Shown: positions 1 to 5,731 of the stretch, one piece after another
Position numbering within the stretch: the first letter of the stretch is position 1
Layout: each line of letters opens with the position of its first letter
From: Hydrogenophaga sp.
GTDB lineage: Bacteria > Pseudomonadota > Gammaproteobacteria > Burkholderiales > Burkholderiaceae_C
Length of the DNA stretch: 8,079 bases
NCBI GenBank assembly: GCA_011390855.1
Contig: JAABRN010000513.1
Span: 1-8,079 of the forward strand
Reading direction: 5' to 3'
Notes under the pieces: generated by a model
Databases searched by the model: none
The model's input: the letters and a program-made list of their open reading frames with translations, nothing else
Told to the model about the DNA's origin: nothing
Made by a program: the position numbers and the translations under genes

Positions 1-1
1 C

Positions 2-427
2 TTCGATCCCACCACCAACTCCCAGACCAGTTCGGTGGGGCGCTTCTTCGGCAACATGGCCATGCTGCTGTTCATTGTGCTGGGCGGGCATGTGATGCTG
101 ATACAGGCCATGGCAGCCAGCTTCACCACATTTCCGGTGGGCGGCCCTGCCCTGGAAGCGGCGCGCTCGCTGCGCCTGTACGAGCTGGGTGCCGTGATTT
201 TTCAGTATGGGCTGTGGATCGCGCTACCCATGATCGGCATGCTGCTGTTCGTCAACGTGGTCATGGGCATCGTCTCGCGGATAGCCCCGCAGATCAACGT
301 GTTCGCCATTGGCTTTCCGCTCACGCTGTCGGTGGGCCTGATCGGCATTGCCATCACCATCCCGCTGCTCGACCGCCCGGTCATGGAACTCATGCGCATC
401 ATCGCGGGGCTGTTTCTGGGCAACTGA
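2..427 (+). CDS. fliR: Flagellar biosynthetic protein FliR, C-terminal part (5' end outside window)
   Basis: FliR is an inner-membrane component of the flagellar type III export gate, working with FliP, FliQ, FlhA and FlhB to pass rod, hook and filament subunits across the membrane. The visible 141 residues correspond to roughly the last half of a protein that is usually about 260 residues. The reading frame is open from base 2, so the gene is cut by the window edge rather than broken. Family hallmarks are the FDPTTNSQTSSVGRFF stretch, then hydrophobic segments around MAMLLFIVLGGHVMLIQAMA, LWIALPMIGMLLFVNVVMGI and FAIGFPLTLSVGLIGIAITI, and a short polar tail. It stops at TGA 425-427, only 16 bases from the stop of the convergent response regulator. 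It presumably closes a fli operon lying to the left. Identification is by recognised family sequence, with high confidence. Confidence 0.93.
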   Translation, partial: FDPTTNSQTSSVGRFFGNMAMLLFIVLGGHVMLIQAMAASFTTFPVGGPALEAARSLRLYELGAVIFQYGLWIALPMIGMLLFVNVVMGIVSRIAPQINVFAIGFPLTLSVGLIGIAITIPLLDRPVMELMRIIAGLFLGN

Positions 428-443
428 AGCCCGCGCGCACCAC

Positions 444-1073
444 TCAGACCAAGCCGTTCCTGATGGCGTACACCGTGAGTTCGGCGTTGTTGGTCAAGGC
501 CAGCTTCTCCAGCACCCGAGCGCGGTACACGCTCACTGTCTTGGGGCTGATCATGAGCTCCTCGGCAATCTGCGAGAGCTTCTTGCCCGAGGCGATTTTC
601 TTCAGTGTCTGCAACTCCCGCTCCGACAGGCTTTCGTGCAGCTCGCCGGGCTCGCGCGCGTTCAGGTGGTTGGCCAGCATCTCGGCAATCTCGGGCGTGA
701 TGTACTTGCGCCCCTGCGCCACGGTGCGCACCGCCGTGAGCAGGGCGGCCGGGTCACCGCCCTTGTTCAGGTAGCCCGAGGCGCCGGCCTTCAGGCAGCG
801 GATGGCGTACTGGTCCTCCGGGTACATGGACACCATGACGGTGCGCACCGGGGATTCTTCCTCCTGCAACACCGCCAGAATTTCCAGGCCGCTGCGCCCT
901 GGCAGGTCTACGTCGAGGAGCAGCACGTCGGGCCTGTGCTGGCGCAGCACCTCGCGCAGCGCGGCGTAGCCGTCTGCCTCGCCTACCACCTGGATATCGG
1001 TGGCCTCCATCAACGTATCGCGCACACCACGGCGCACCACGGCGTGGTCGTCGCACAGCACCACCTTGATCAT
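444..1073 (-). CDS. NarL/LuxR-family two-component response regulator
   Basis: This 209-residue protein has the standard two-domain plan of a DNA-binding response regulator. The receiver domain (about residues 1-120) has the acidic pair D8/D9, phosphoacceptor D54 (LLLD), the switch residue S82 and the conserved lysine K104. The LuxR-type helix-turn-helix domain (about 146-209) contains LSERELQTLKKIASGKKLSQ and the recognition helix ISPKTVSVYRARVLEKL. The start ATG (1073-1071) overlaps the TGA of the upstream kinase gene as ATGA. That overlap implies translational coupling and explains the lack of a strong Shine-Dalgarno. The regulator is expected to be phosphorylated by that kinase and to act as a transcription factor. 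Target genes cannot be read from the sequence. Its place between fliR and the che operon suggests, but does not prove, a role in motility control. It resembles GacA/UvrY/NarL proteins broadly, and I do not assign a specific symbol. Confidence 0.92.
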   Translation of the reverse strand: MIKVVLCDDHAVVRRGVRDTLMEATDIQVVGEADGYAALREVLRQHRPDVLLLDVDLPGRSGLEILAVLQEEESPVRTVMVSMYPEDQYAIRCLKAGASGYLNKGGDPAALLTAVRTVAQGRKYITPEIAEMLANHLNAREPGELHESLSERELQTLKKIASGKKLSQIAEELMISPKTVSVYRARVLEKLALTNNAELTVYAIRNGLV

Positions 1074-2251
1074 GGCTGGGTATCCCGCAAACTGGTTTCC
1101 TCCGTAGCCCGGGTGGGGGCCGTGTCGCTCTGTGTTCGGGCGGTGGCATCGGCCAGCGGCACCGACAGGATGAGCGTGACGCCCGCGCCCGGGGCCAGCA
1201 CCACATCGAGCCAGCCGCCGACCGTCTGGGCCCGCTCTCGCAGGCCCAGCAGGCCGAAAGACTGCGCCTTGGCCAGTGCTTCGGGGCCAGCGCCTACGCC
1301 GTCGTCGCTGATCTCCAACATCAGCACGCCCTCCAGGTCGCTCAGCTCCAGCGTGCAGCGGCTGGCCTGGGCGTGCTTGAGGGTATTGGTCAGTGCTTCC
1401 TGCGCGGTGCGGTAGGCCACCAGCGCCACATCGGCGGGCAGATCGGGGCCGCCCAGTTGGCCGTGTACCTCCACCGCGAGGCCGGTGCGCTCTGCAAAAG
1501 TGCGGGCCAGCCACTGCACAGCCGGCAGCAGCCCCTGGTCGAGCACCGCCGGGCGCAGGTTGCGCATGATGCGCTGGCTGGCGCCCAGCGCGTGCTCGGC
1601 CATGTCCAGGGCGGCCTGCAGGTGGCGCTGGGCATCGGGGTCGGTGTTGCGCCGCGCCAGCCACGCCAGGTCGAGTTTCACGGCAGCCAGGGACCCGCCT
1701 ATGTCGTCGTGGATTTCGCGGGCAATGTTGGCGCGCTCGCGCTCTATGCTGGCTTGCAGGTGTTCGGTCAGGTCGGCCAGGCGCCGCTGGGAATGGGCCA
1801 GTGCCTCGGCGGCCTGTTGCTGCGCACGGCGAGCACGGAACACATCGAGGGTGCGCTCCAGCACCATGGGCAGGCGGTTGAGGCGGTTTTTGTCCACGTA
1901 GTCGCTCACACCGCGCACCATGGCTTCGGCCACGGTAGCCTCACCAATGGCGCCCGAAACCAGCACGAAAGGAATCTGCTGGCCGCTGTGGCGCAGCAGG
2001 TCCCAGGCATCCAGACCGGAAAAACCACCCAGGTGGTAGTCGGCCAGCACCGCGTCAAAAGCCCCATGCTTCAGCGCTGCCTCGAAATCGGCCAGGGTGT
2101 CCACCAACAGCAACGTGCAGTCCAGGTCGCTGCGCTGCAAGGTCACGCGCACCAGCTCATGGTCGGCCTCGTTGTCCTCCAGGTGGAGGATGGCGAGGCC
2201 AGCGCGGGCAGCATGAAGGGATGGGGACACGGTGGACAGGGGCAATATCAA
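1070..2251 (-). CDS. Cytoplasmic sensor histidine kinase: N-terminal receiver + HisKA_3 + HATPase
   Basis: The protein is 393 residues from the TTG start used here. Residues ~18-137 form a receiver domain with acidic residues E25/D26, a likely phosphoacceptor D71 (ADYHL), S99 and K121. A coiled-coil-like segment (~138-172) leads into a DesK/NarX-type (HisKA_3) dimerisation domain with H-box REIHDDIGGS and phosphoaccepting H181. The ATPase domain has N-box QEALTNTLKHA (N289), ISDDGVGAG (~314-322) and FGLLGLRER (~332-340). There are no membrane segments, so it should be cytoplasmic and be fed by another phosphodonor through its receiver. It is translationally coupled to the downstream response regulator, its likely target. 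The start is uncertain. There is no in-frame ATG near the N-terminus; candidates are TTG 2251, TTG 2245 and GTG 2230, none with a clear Shine-Dalgarno, and an in-frame TGA lies two codons upstream of TTG 2251. The last ~25 residues are low-complexity, rich in Thr, Arg and Glu. Confidence 0.88.
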   Translation of the reverse strand: MILPLSTVSPSLHAARAGLAILHLEDNEADHELVRVTLQRSDLDCTLLLVDTLADFEAALKHGAFDAVLADYHLGGFSGLDAWDLLRHSGQQIPFVLVSGAIGEATVAEAMVRGVSDYVDKNRLNRLPMVLERTLDVFRARRAQQQAAEALAHSQRRLADLTEHLQASIERERANIAREIHDDIGGSLAAVKLDLAWLARRNTDPDAQRHLQAALDMAEHALGASQRIMRNLRPAVLDQGLLPAVQWLARTFAERTGLAVEVHGQLGGPDLPADVALVAYRTAQEALTNTLKHAQASRCTLELSDLEGVLMLEISDDGVGAGPEALAKAQSFGLLGLRERAQTVGGWLDVVLAPGAGVTLILSVPLADATARTQSDTAPTRATEETSLRDTQP

Positions 2252-2267
2252 ATTTCAGGCATTTTGC

Positions 2268-2287
2268 TTGACGATTAAGCTTAGTCC
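2268..2287 (+). repeat. Inverted repeat, left arm
   Basis: The left arm reads TTGACGATTAAGCTTAGTCC. The reverse complement of 2342-2359 reads TTGACGATAGTTTAGACC. Aligned with one 2-base gap they share 16 of 18 positions, including an exact 8-base core TTGACGAT. The arms face each other across 54 bases. This could be a paired operator for a regulator of the divergent genes, or a coincidence of AT-rich sequence. Confidence 0.45.
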
Positions 2288-2341
2288 GATGTTTTCACCC
2301 GGCAACTGGGCGTTATTTCCTATACGGCTTGCTCTTTAGCT

Positions 2342-2359
2342 GGTCTAAACTATCGTCAA
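2342..2359 (-). repeat. Inverted repeat, right arm
   Basis: This is the partner of the arm at 2268-2287, on the opposite strand. Both copies are preceded, in their own reading direction, by GC or GCT (GCTTGACGAT on the left, GCTTTGACGAT on the right), so the similarity extends slightly beyond the aligned block. Confidence 0.45.
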
Positions 2360-2408
2360 AGCTTATATTTCTGACATTAGTGATTCAACCTTCCTGCCAA
2401 CCAGCCCC

Positions 2409-2909
2409 ATGAGCATGCCCGCAGGTTCGCCACACGACCGTCGCCAGGGTCTCCGAGAGCCACTGACGACCATCATCCCCATCGAGGACCGCTCCGACGC
2501 GCCTGCGGTGGAAGTGAGTCTGGAAGCTGTGGCCGACCTGCAGGACTCCCTGCTGGTGGTCATGAACGACCTGCAGCGCCTGGAAGGCCTGCTGGACCAC
2601 GCCACCGGCAACCTGCTCGAGCGCTTCAACCACGCCATGGCGTTGCTGGAACAGCTGCCGCAGAACGACCACACCGCTCCCCTGCGCAATGCGCTGCACG
2701 CCACCGTGACCGAGTTGCAGTTCCACGACATGGCCAGCCAGTTGCTGGTGCACACCGGCAAAGTACTGCAGAGCTGTGCCTACCGCCTGGCCGAGCAGGC
2801 CATGGAGCCCGAGGAGGACGAATCGGGCGTGGTAATGACCTACATGCCCGACCGCCCCAACCCTGTGACACAGAGCGAGATGGACGCCGGGTCCATCGAA
2901 CTGTTCTGA
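2409..2909 (+). CDS. Short CheZ-like CheY-P phosphatase candidate
   Basis: This is a 166-residue, mostly helical soluble protein that opens the che operon. Residues ~36-132 can form a long helical hairpin. Within it LQFHDMASQLL (103-113) resembles the CheZ active-site helix (QDFQDLTGQ in E. coli CheZ). The acidic residue and catalytic glutamine fall at D107 and Q111, the same i/i+4 spacing. After an acidic, probably flexible segment (133-160) the chain ends in GSIELF, where classical CheZ carries its CheY-binding C-terminal peptide. It is shorter than E. coli CheZ (214 residues), and overall similarity is limited to the motif region, so it may be a divergent paralogue, with a classical CheZ possible elsewhere in the genome. 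Position directly before cheY (54-base gap) supports a CheY-related role. The start could be ATG 2409 or 2415; neither has a clear Shine-Dalgarno. Function is inferred from motif and context. Confidence 0.72.
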   Translation: MSMPAGSPHDRRQGLREPLTTIIPIEDRSDAPAVEVSLEAVADLQDSLLVVMNDLQRLEGLLDHATGNLLERFNHAMALLEQLPQNDHTAPLRNALHATVTELQFHDMASQLLVHTGKVLQSCAYRLAEQAMEPEEDESGVVMTYMPDRPNPVTQSEMDAGSIELF

Positions 2910-2963
2910 GCCGCGCCGTTCCGACACCACCCTTTCCAGTTTTCCCCGTAGAAGGTAAACCCC

Positions 2964-3326
2964 ATGCACTCCATACTGGCCGTTGACGACTCCGCCTCCA
3001 TGCGCAAGATGGTGTCTTTCACCCTGACCGGCGCCGGCTTCCAGGTGGTGGAAGCGGTAGATGGTGTGGACGCGTTCGAGAAAGCCCAGAAGCAGAAATT
3101 CGATCTGGTGCTGACCGACCAGAACATGCCCCGGCTCGATGGCATAGGCCTGACGCGCAAACTGCGCGAGCACGCCAGCTTCAAGCAGACGCCCATCCTC
3201 ATCCTCACCACCGAATCCAGCGACCAGATGAAGCAGGCCGGACGCAATGCGGGCGCTACCGGCTGGCTGGTCAAGCCGTTCGATCCGCACCGCCTGATCG
3301 AAGTCATCAACAAGGTCATCCGCTGA
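2964..3326 (+). CDS. cheY: Chemotaxis response regulator CheY
   Basis: This is a single-domain receiver of 120 residues. CheY is phosphorylated by CheA and, as CheY-P, binds the flagellar switch (FliM) to change motor rotation. All active-site residues are present: acidic pair D8/D9, phosphoacceptor D52 (LVLTDQNMP), T82 (LILTTE) and K104 (WLVKPF). The aromatic switch position, tyrosine in E. coli CheY, is W101 here, a variant seen in many non-enteric CheY proteins. The start ATG has a good Shine-Dalgarno, AGAAGG at 2950-2955, 8 bases upstream. There is no output domain, so it is not a transcription factor. It lies between the CheZ-like gene and cheA, an arrangement that fits a CheA-CheY phosphotransfer pair. 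A stand-alone receiver could in principle act on a non-motor target, but the context favours CheY. Confidence 0.93.
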   Translation: MHSILAVDDSASMRKMVSFTLTGAGFQVVEAVDGVDAFEKAQKQKFDLVLTDQNMPRLDGIGLTRKLREHASFKQTPILILTTESSDQMKQAGRNAGATGWLVKPFDPHRLIEVINKVIR

Positions 3327-3385
3327 GCAACACCACGCCCGGTTCATCCAGTTCCACGGTGCGTTAGCGGCCGGAGTACAAGCAC

Positions 3386-5698
3386 ATGGCAGACGATAAA
3401 AAAGACGACTCCTTCGACCTGACCCAGTTCTACCAAATCTTCTTCGAAGAGGCCGGAGAGAACCTGGAGCAGATGGAGCAGCAGCTCCTCAGTCTGGACC
3501 TGGAAACGGTGGACGACGAAGAGCTCAACGCGATCTTCCGGTGCGCCCACTCCATCAAGGGCGGTGCAGCCACCTTCGGTTTCGAGGACGTGGCCGAGTT
3601 GACGCACCAGATGGAGTCGCTGCTGGACAAGCTGCGCCGCCATGAACTGGCACCCACGATGCCGATGGTGGACGTGTTGCTGGAATCCTCCGACGCGCTC
3701 AAAGCCCTGCTGGGTCGCCACCAGGGCATCACCGACCAGGTACCCGAAACTTCCGGGCTGGTGCAGCGTATTCGCGTGCTGGCCACGGGCGGCGCTCCCG
3801 CTCCGGCGGCGGCAGCTCCCGCGCCAGCCACGGCGCCGCCACCCCCGCCTCCGCCGCCACCTCCTCCGCCCCCACCACCACCGGCGCCCGGCGGCATGCC
3901 CGCAGCGGCTGCCCCCGGCGCACTGCGCCACCTCACCGTGGTGCTGGGGCCCTTGCAGGACATGGCTCTGGCCGACAACATCAAGGAGCTGTTCCGCGAC
4001 ATCGAGGGCCTGGGCACCATCCTCCACGAGCGCACCGAAGCCAACCAGCGCTTCTACGACATCAGCACCACAAGCAGCAACGACGACCTGCTCGACCTGT
4101 TCGCGTTCCACGTCTCCAAGGACCAGATCGCGCTGTTGGACACAGCGGCCGCGCAGGCTTCCACGCCAGCTCCTGTGTCGGCGCCCACCCCGGCGCCTGC
4201 TGCAGCGACCGAGCGGCCCGAACACAGCGCCGACATGATCGAGCAGGGCTACGGTCTGTTCGCTGGCGCACCGGGCAGCCCCGTGGCGGCCACCGCTTCG
4301 GATTCGGCGGGCTCTTCGGTGCCCAACGCCGACATGGAGCAAGGCTATGGCCTGTTCCCGGGCGCGCCCGGCAATCCGCACACACCCGCCAGCCATGCAG
4401 CCAGCGTGGTGGGTCTGGTGGAATCTGGCGACGGCGCCAGCATGGCCGGTGGAGGCGTCACAGCGGTGGCGGGGGCAGCAGGGGCCGCGGGTGCCGGCGC
4501 AGCGCGTGCCAAGCCGGGCGTCACAGCCGCCACCGAGGCCTCCACGTTGCGCGTCTCTGTCAGCAAGATCGACCAGCTCATCAACCAGGTGGGCGAACTC
4601 GTCATCACCCAGGCCATGCTGGCCCAGCTCAGCAGCCAGCTCGACGCCAGCGTGAACCAGCACCTGCTGGCTGGCTTGGCCGACCTCGAGCGCAACACCC
4701 GCGATCTGCAGGAATCGGTCATGTCCATCCGCATGATTCCCATGTCGGTGGTGTTCAGCCGCTTCCCGCGCATGCTGCGCGACCTGGCGGGCAAGCTGGG
4801 CAAGAAGGTGGAGCTGATCACCCACGGTGAAGCTACCGAACTCGACAAAGGCCTGATCGAGAAGATCACCGACCCGCTCACCCACCTGATCAGGAACAGC
4901 TGTGACCACGGCGTGGAGCTGCCCGCCGAGCGCGCCGCCAAAGGCAAGCCGGAGACCGGCACCATCACGCTGTCGGCAGCGCACAACGGCGGCTCCATCC
5001 TCATCGAGGTGCGCGACGACGGCAAGGGCCTGTCGCGCCAGAAGCTCATAGAGAAGGCGCGCTCCAAGGGCATAGAAGCCCACGACGACATGCCCGACCA
5101 GGATGTCTGGCAGCTGATTTTTGCGCCCGGCTTCTCTACCGCCGAAGTGGTGACCGATGTGTCCGGCCGCGGCGTCGGTATGGACGTGGTGAAGAAGAAC
5201 ATTGCCTCGCTGGGCGGCACCGTGGAACTCGATTCGGTGGAAGGCGTGGGCATGAGCGTGAAGGTGCGCTTGCCGCTCACGCTGGCCATCATGGACGGCA
5301 TGTCCGTGCGCGTGGCCGATGAGGTCTACATCCTGCCGCTGTCCTCGGTGGTGGAGTCCTTCCAGGCCAAGGCCGGCGACATCAACACCGTGGCGCAGGA
5401 CGCGCAGCTGGTGAAGGTGCGCGACGAGTACATGCCCGTCATCGAGGTGGACAAGCTGTTCCAGGTGCCGCGAGCCAGCGGTGTGAACGACGCCAACAGC
5501 ATCATGGTGGTGATCGAGTCCGACGGTGTTCGCGTGGCGCTCATGGTCGATGAATTGCTGGGCCAGCAGCAGGTGGTGATCAAGAACCTGGAATCGAACT
5601 ACAAGAAAGTGCCCAATGTGTCGGGCGCCACGATTCTGGGTGACGGCAGCGTGGCGCTGATTCTGGACACGTCCTCGCTGGCCCGCCGCGTGCGCTGA
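3386..5698 (+). CDS. cheA: Chemotaxis histidine kinase CheA
   Basis: CheA couples receptor state, through CheW, to phosphorylation of CheY and CheB. The protein is 770 residues, longer than E. coli CheA (654) because of long linkers. Domains in order: P1 phosphotransfer (~12-115) with phosphoacceptor H55 in AHSIKGG; a Pro/Ala linker (~133-177) with 16 consecutive prolines (151-166); a P2-like response-regulator docking domain (~178-252); a ~130-residue Ala/Gly/Pro-rich linker with a duplicated ADM-EQGYGLF motif; P3 dimerisation (~385-448); P4 ATPase (~449-633) with N-box HLIRNSCDHGVE (N504), VRDDGKGL (542-549), APGFST (580-585) and GRGVGMD (594-600); and P5 CheW-like (~634-768). All catalytic boxes are intact, so an active kinase is expected. 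The ATG is supported by GGAG at 3373-3376, 9 bases upstream. The 59-base gap after cheY shows no terminator, so co-transcription is likely. Confidence 0.97.
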   Translation: MADDKKDDSFDLTQFYQIFFEEAGENLEQMEQQLLSLDLETVDDEELNAIFRCAHSIKGGAATFGFEDVAELTHQMESLLDKLRRHELAPTMPMVDVLLESSDALKALLGRHQGITDQVPETSGLVQRIRVLATGGAPAPAAAAPAPATAPPPPPPPPPPPPPPPPAPGGMPAAAAPGALRHLTVVLGPLQDMALADNIKELFRDIEGLGTILHERTEANQRFYDISTTSSNDDLLDLFAFHVSKDQIALLDTAAAQASTPAPVSAPTPAPAAATERPEHSADMIEQGYGLFAGAPGSPVAATASDSAGSSVPNADMEQGYGLFPGAPGNPHTPASHAASVVGLVESGDGASMAGGGVTAVAGAAGAAGAGAARAKPGVTAATEASTLRVSVSKIDQLINQVGELVITQAMLAQLSSQLDASVNQHLLAGLADLERNTRDLQESVMSIRMIPMSVVFSRFPRMLRDLAGKLGKKVELITHGEATELDKGLIEKITDPLTHLIRNSCDHGVELPAERAAKGKPETGTITLSAAHNGGSILIEVRDDGKGLSRQKLIEKARSKGIEAHDDMPDQDVWQLIFAPGFSTAEVVTDVSGRGVGMDVVKKNIASLGGTVELDSVEGVGMSVKVRLPLTLAIMDGMSVRVADEVYILPLSSVVESFQAKAGDINTVAQDAQLVKVRDEYMPVIEVDKLFQVPRASGVNDANSIMVVIESDGVRVALMVDELLGQQQVVIKNLESNYKKVPNVSGATILGDGSVALILDTSSLARRVR
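3836..3883 (+). repeat. Polyproline tract (16 Pro) in the CheA P1-P2 linker
   Basis: Sixteen consecutive proline codons encode CheA residues 151-166. All four codons are used (6 CCG, 5 CCA, 3 CCT, 2 CCC), so the tract is not a simple repeat of one codon. Ribosomes stall on long proline runs and need elongation factor P to pass them, so CheA synthesis is probably EF-P dependent here. Confidence 0.9.
4229..4282 (+). repeat. CheA P2-P3 linker repeat, copy 1
   Basis: CheA residues 282-299 read ADMIEQGYGLFAGAPGSP. With copy 2 it shares ADM, EQGYGLF, GAPG and the final P. The rest of the linker is low-complexity, so a conserved aromatic motif here suggests a short binding element. Confidence 0.8.
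4328..4378 (+). repeat. CheA P2-P3 linker repeat, copy 2
   Basis: CheA residues 315-331 read ADMEQGYGLFPGAPGNP, 15 residues after copy 1. It lacks one residue (I285 of copy 1). Synonymous codons differ at several positions between the copies (for example GGC TAC GGT versus GGC TAT GGC), so this is not a very recent DNA duplication. Confidence 0.8.
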
Positions 5699-5715
5699 AC
5701 CCTTTTGGCCGCTGC

Positions 5716-5720
5716 AAGGA
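5716..5720 (+). promoter_or_regulatory. cheR: Ribosome binding site that sets the cheR start
   Basis: AAGGA lies 11 bases before ATG 5732. It favours that ATG over the in-frame TTG at 5705, which would add nine residues (MAAARNAPH) with no family character. Confidence 0.7.
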
Positions 5721-5731
5721 ACGCCCCACAC

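Larger units (their letters stand above)
2252..2408. promoter_or_regulatory. Divergent intergenic region, probable bidirectional promoter region
   Basis: These 157 bases separate the minus-strand kinase operon from the plus-strand che operon and are clearly AT-richer than the flanking genes. They hold an imperfect inverted repeat (arms 2268-2287 and 2342-2359) and the palindromic octamer TAAGCTTA at 2276-2283. A TATATT at 2364-2369 could serve as a -10 for rightward transcription, but no good -35 sits at the proper distance. AAATAACG on the minus strand (2318-2311) matches half of the E. coli FlhDC box as I remember it. I found no convincing sigma-28 or sigma-54 promoter: the candidates fail in spacing or in invariant bases. 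The promoter role is inferred from divergent layout and base composition, not from a clear core promoter. Confidence 0.5.

Noticed and set aside
420..450. Possible bidirectional terminator between the convergent fliR and response-regulator genes
   Set aside because: The 16-base gap and flanks show no stable hairpin followed by a T-run in either direction.
348..1415. Plus-strand open frame across the response regulator
   Set aside because: It is a shadow of the minus-strand regulator and kinase, whose receiver, HTH and H-box motifs fix the coding strand.
2316..2347. Minus-strand sigma-28-like promoter, TAGA-N15-GCCGTATA
   Set aside because: The -35 has one mismatch and only GCCG plus one further base of the -10 fits, too weak for a feature.
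2384..2399. Minus-strand sigma-54-like element, TGGCAG-N5-TTGAA
   Set aside because: The spacing is right, but the nearly invariant GC at -12 is GA and the last base of the -24 element (C in TGGCAC) is also wrong.
2385..3347. Long minus-strand open frame (about 320 codons) opposite the CheZ-like gene and cheY
   Set aside because: It is a shadow of the plus-strand genes, which have recognisable motifs; the antisense product has none.
4443..4520. Ala/Gly-rich repeat-like stretch in the CheA linker before P3
   Set aside because: It is ordinary low-complexity linker sequence with no regular repeat unit.
5705..5731. Nine-codon N-terminal extension of CheR from a TTG start
   Set aside because: ATG 5732 has its own Shine-Dalgarno (AAGGA), gives a normal-length CheR, and the extension overlaps that ribosome binding site.
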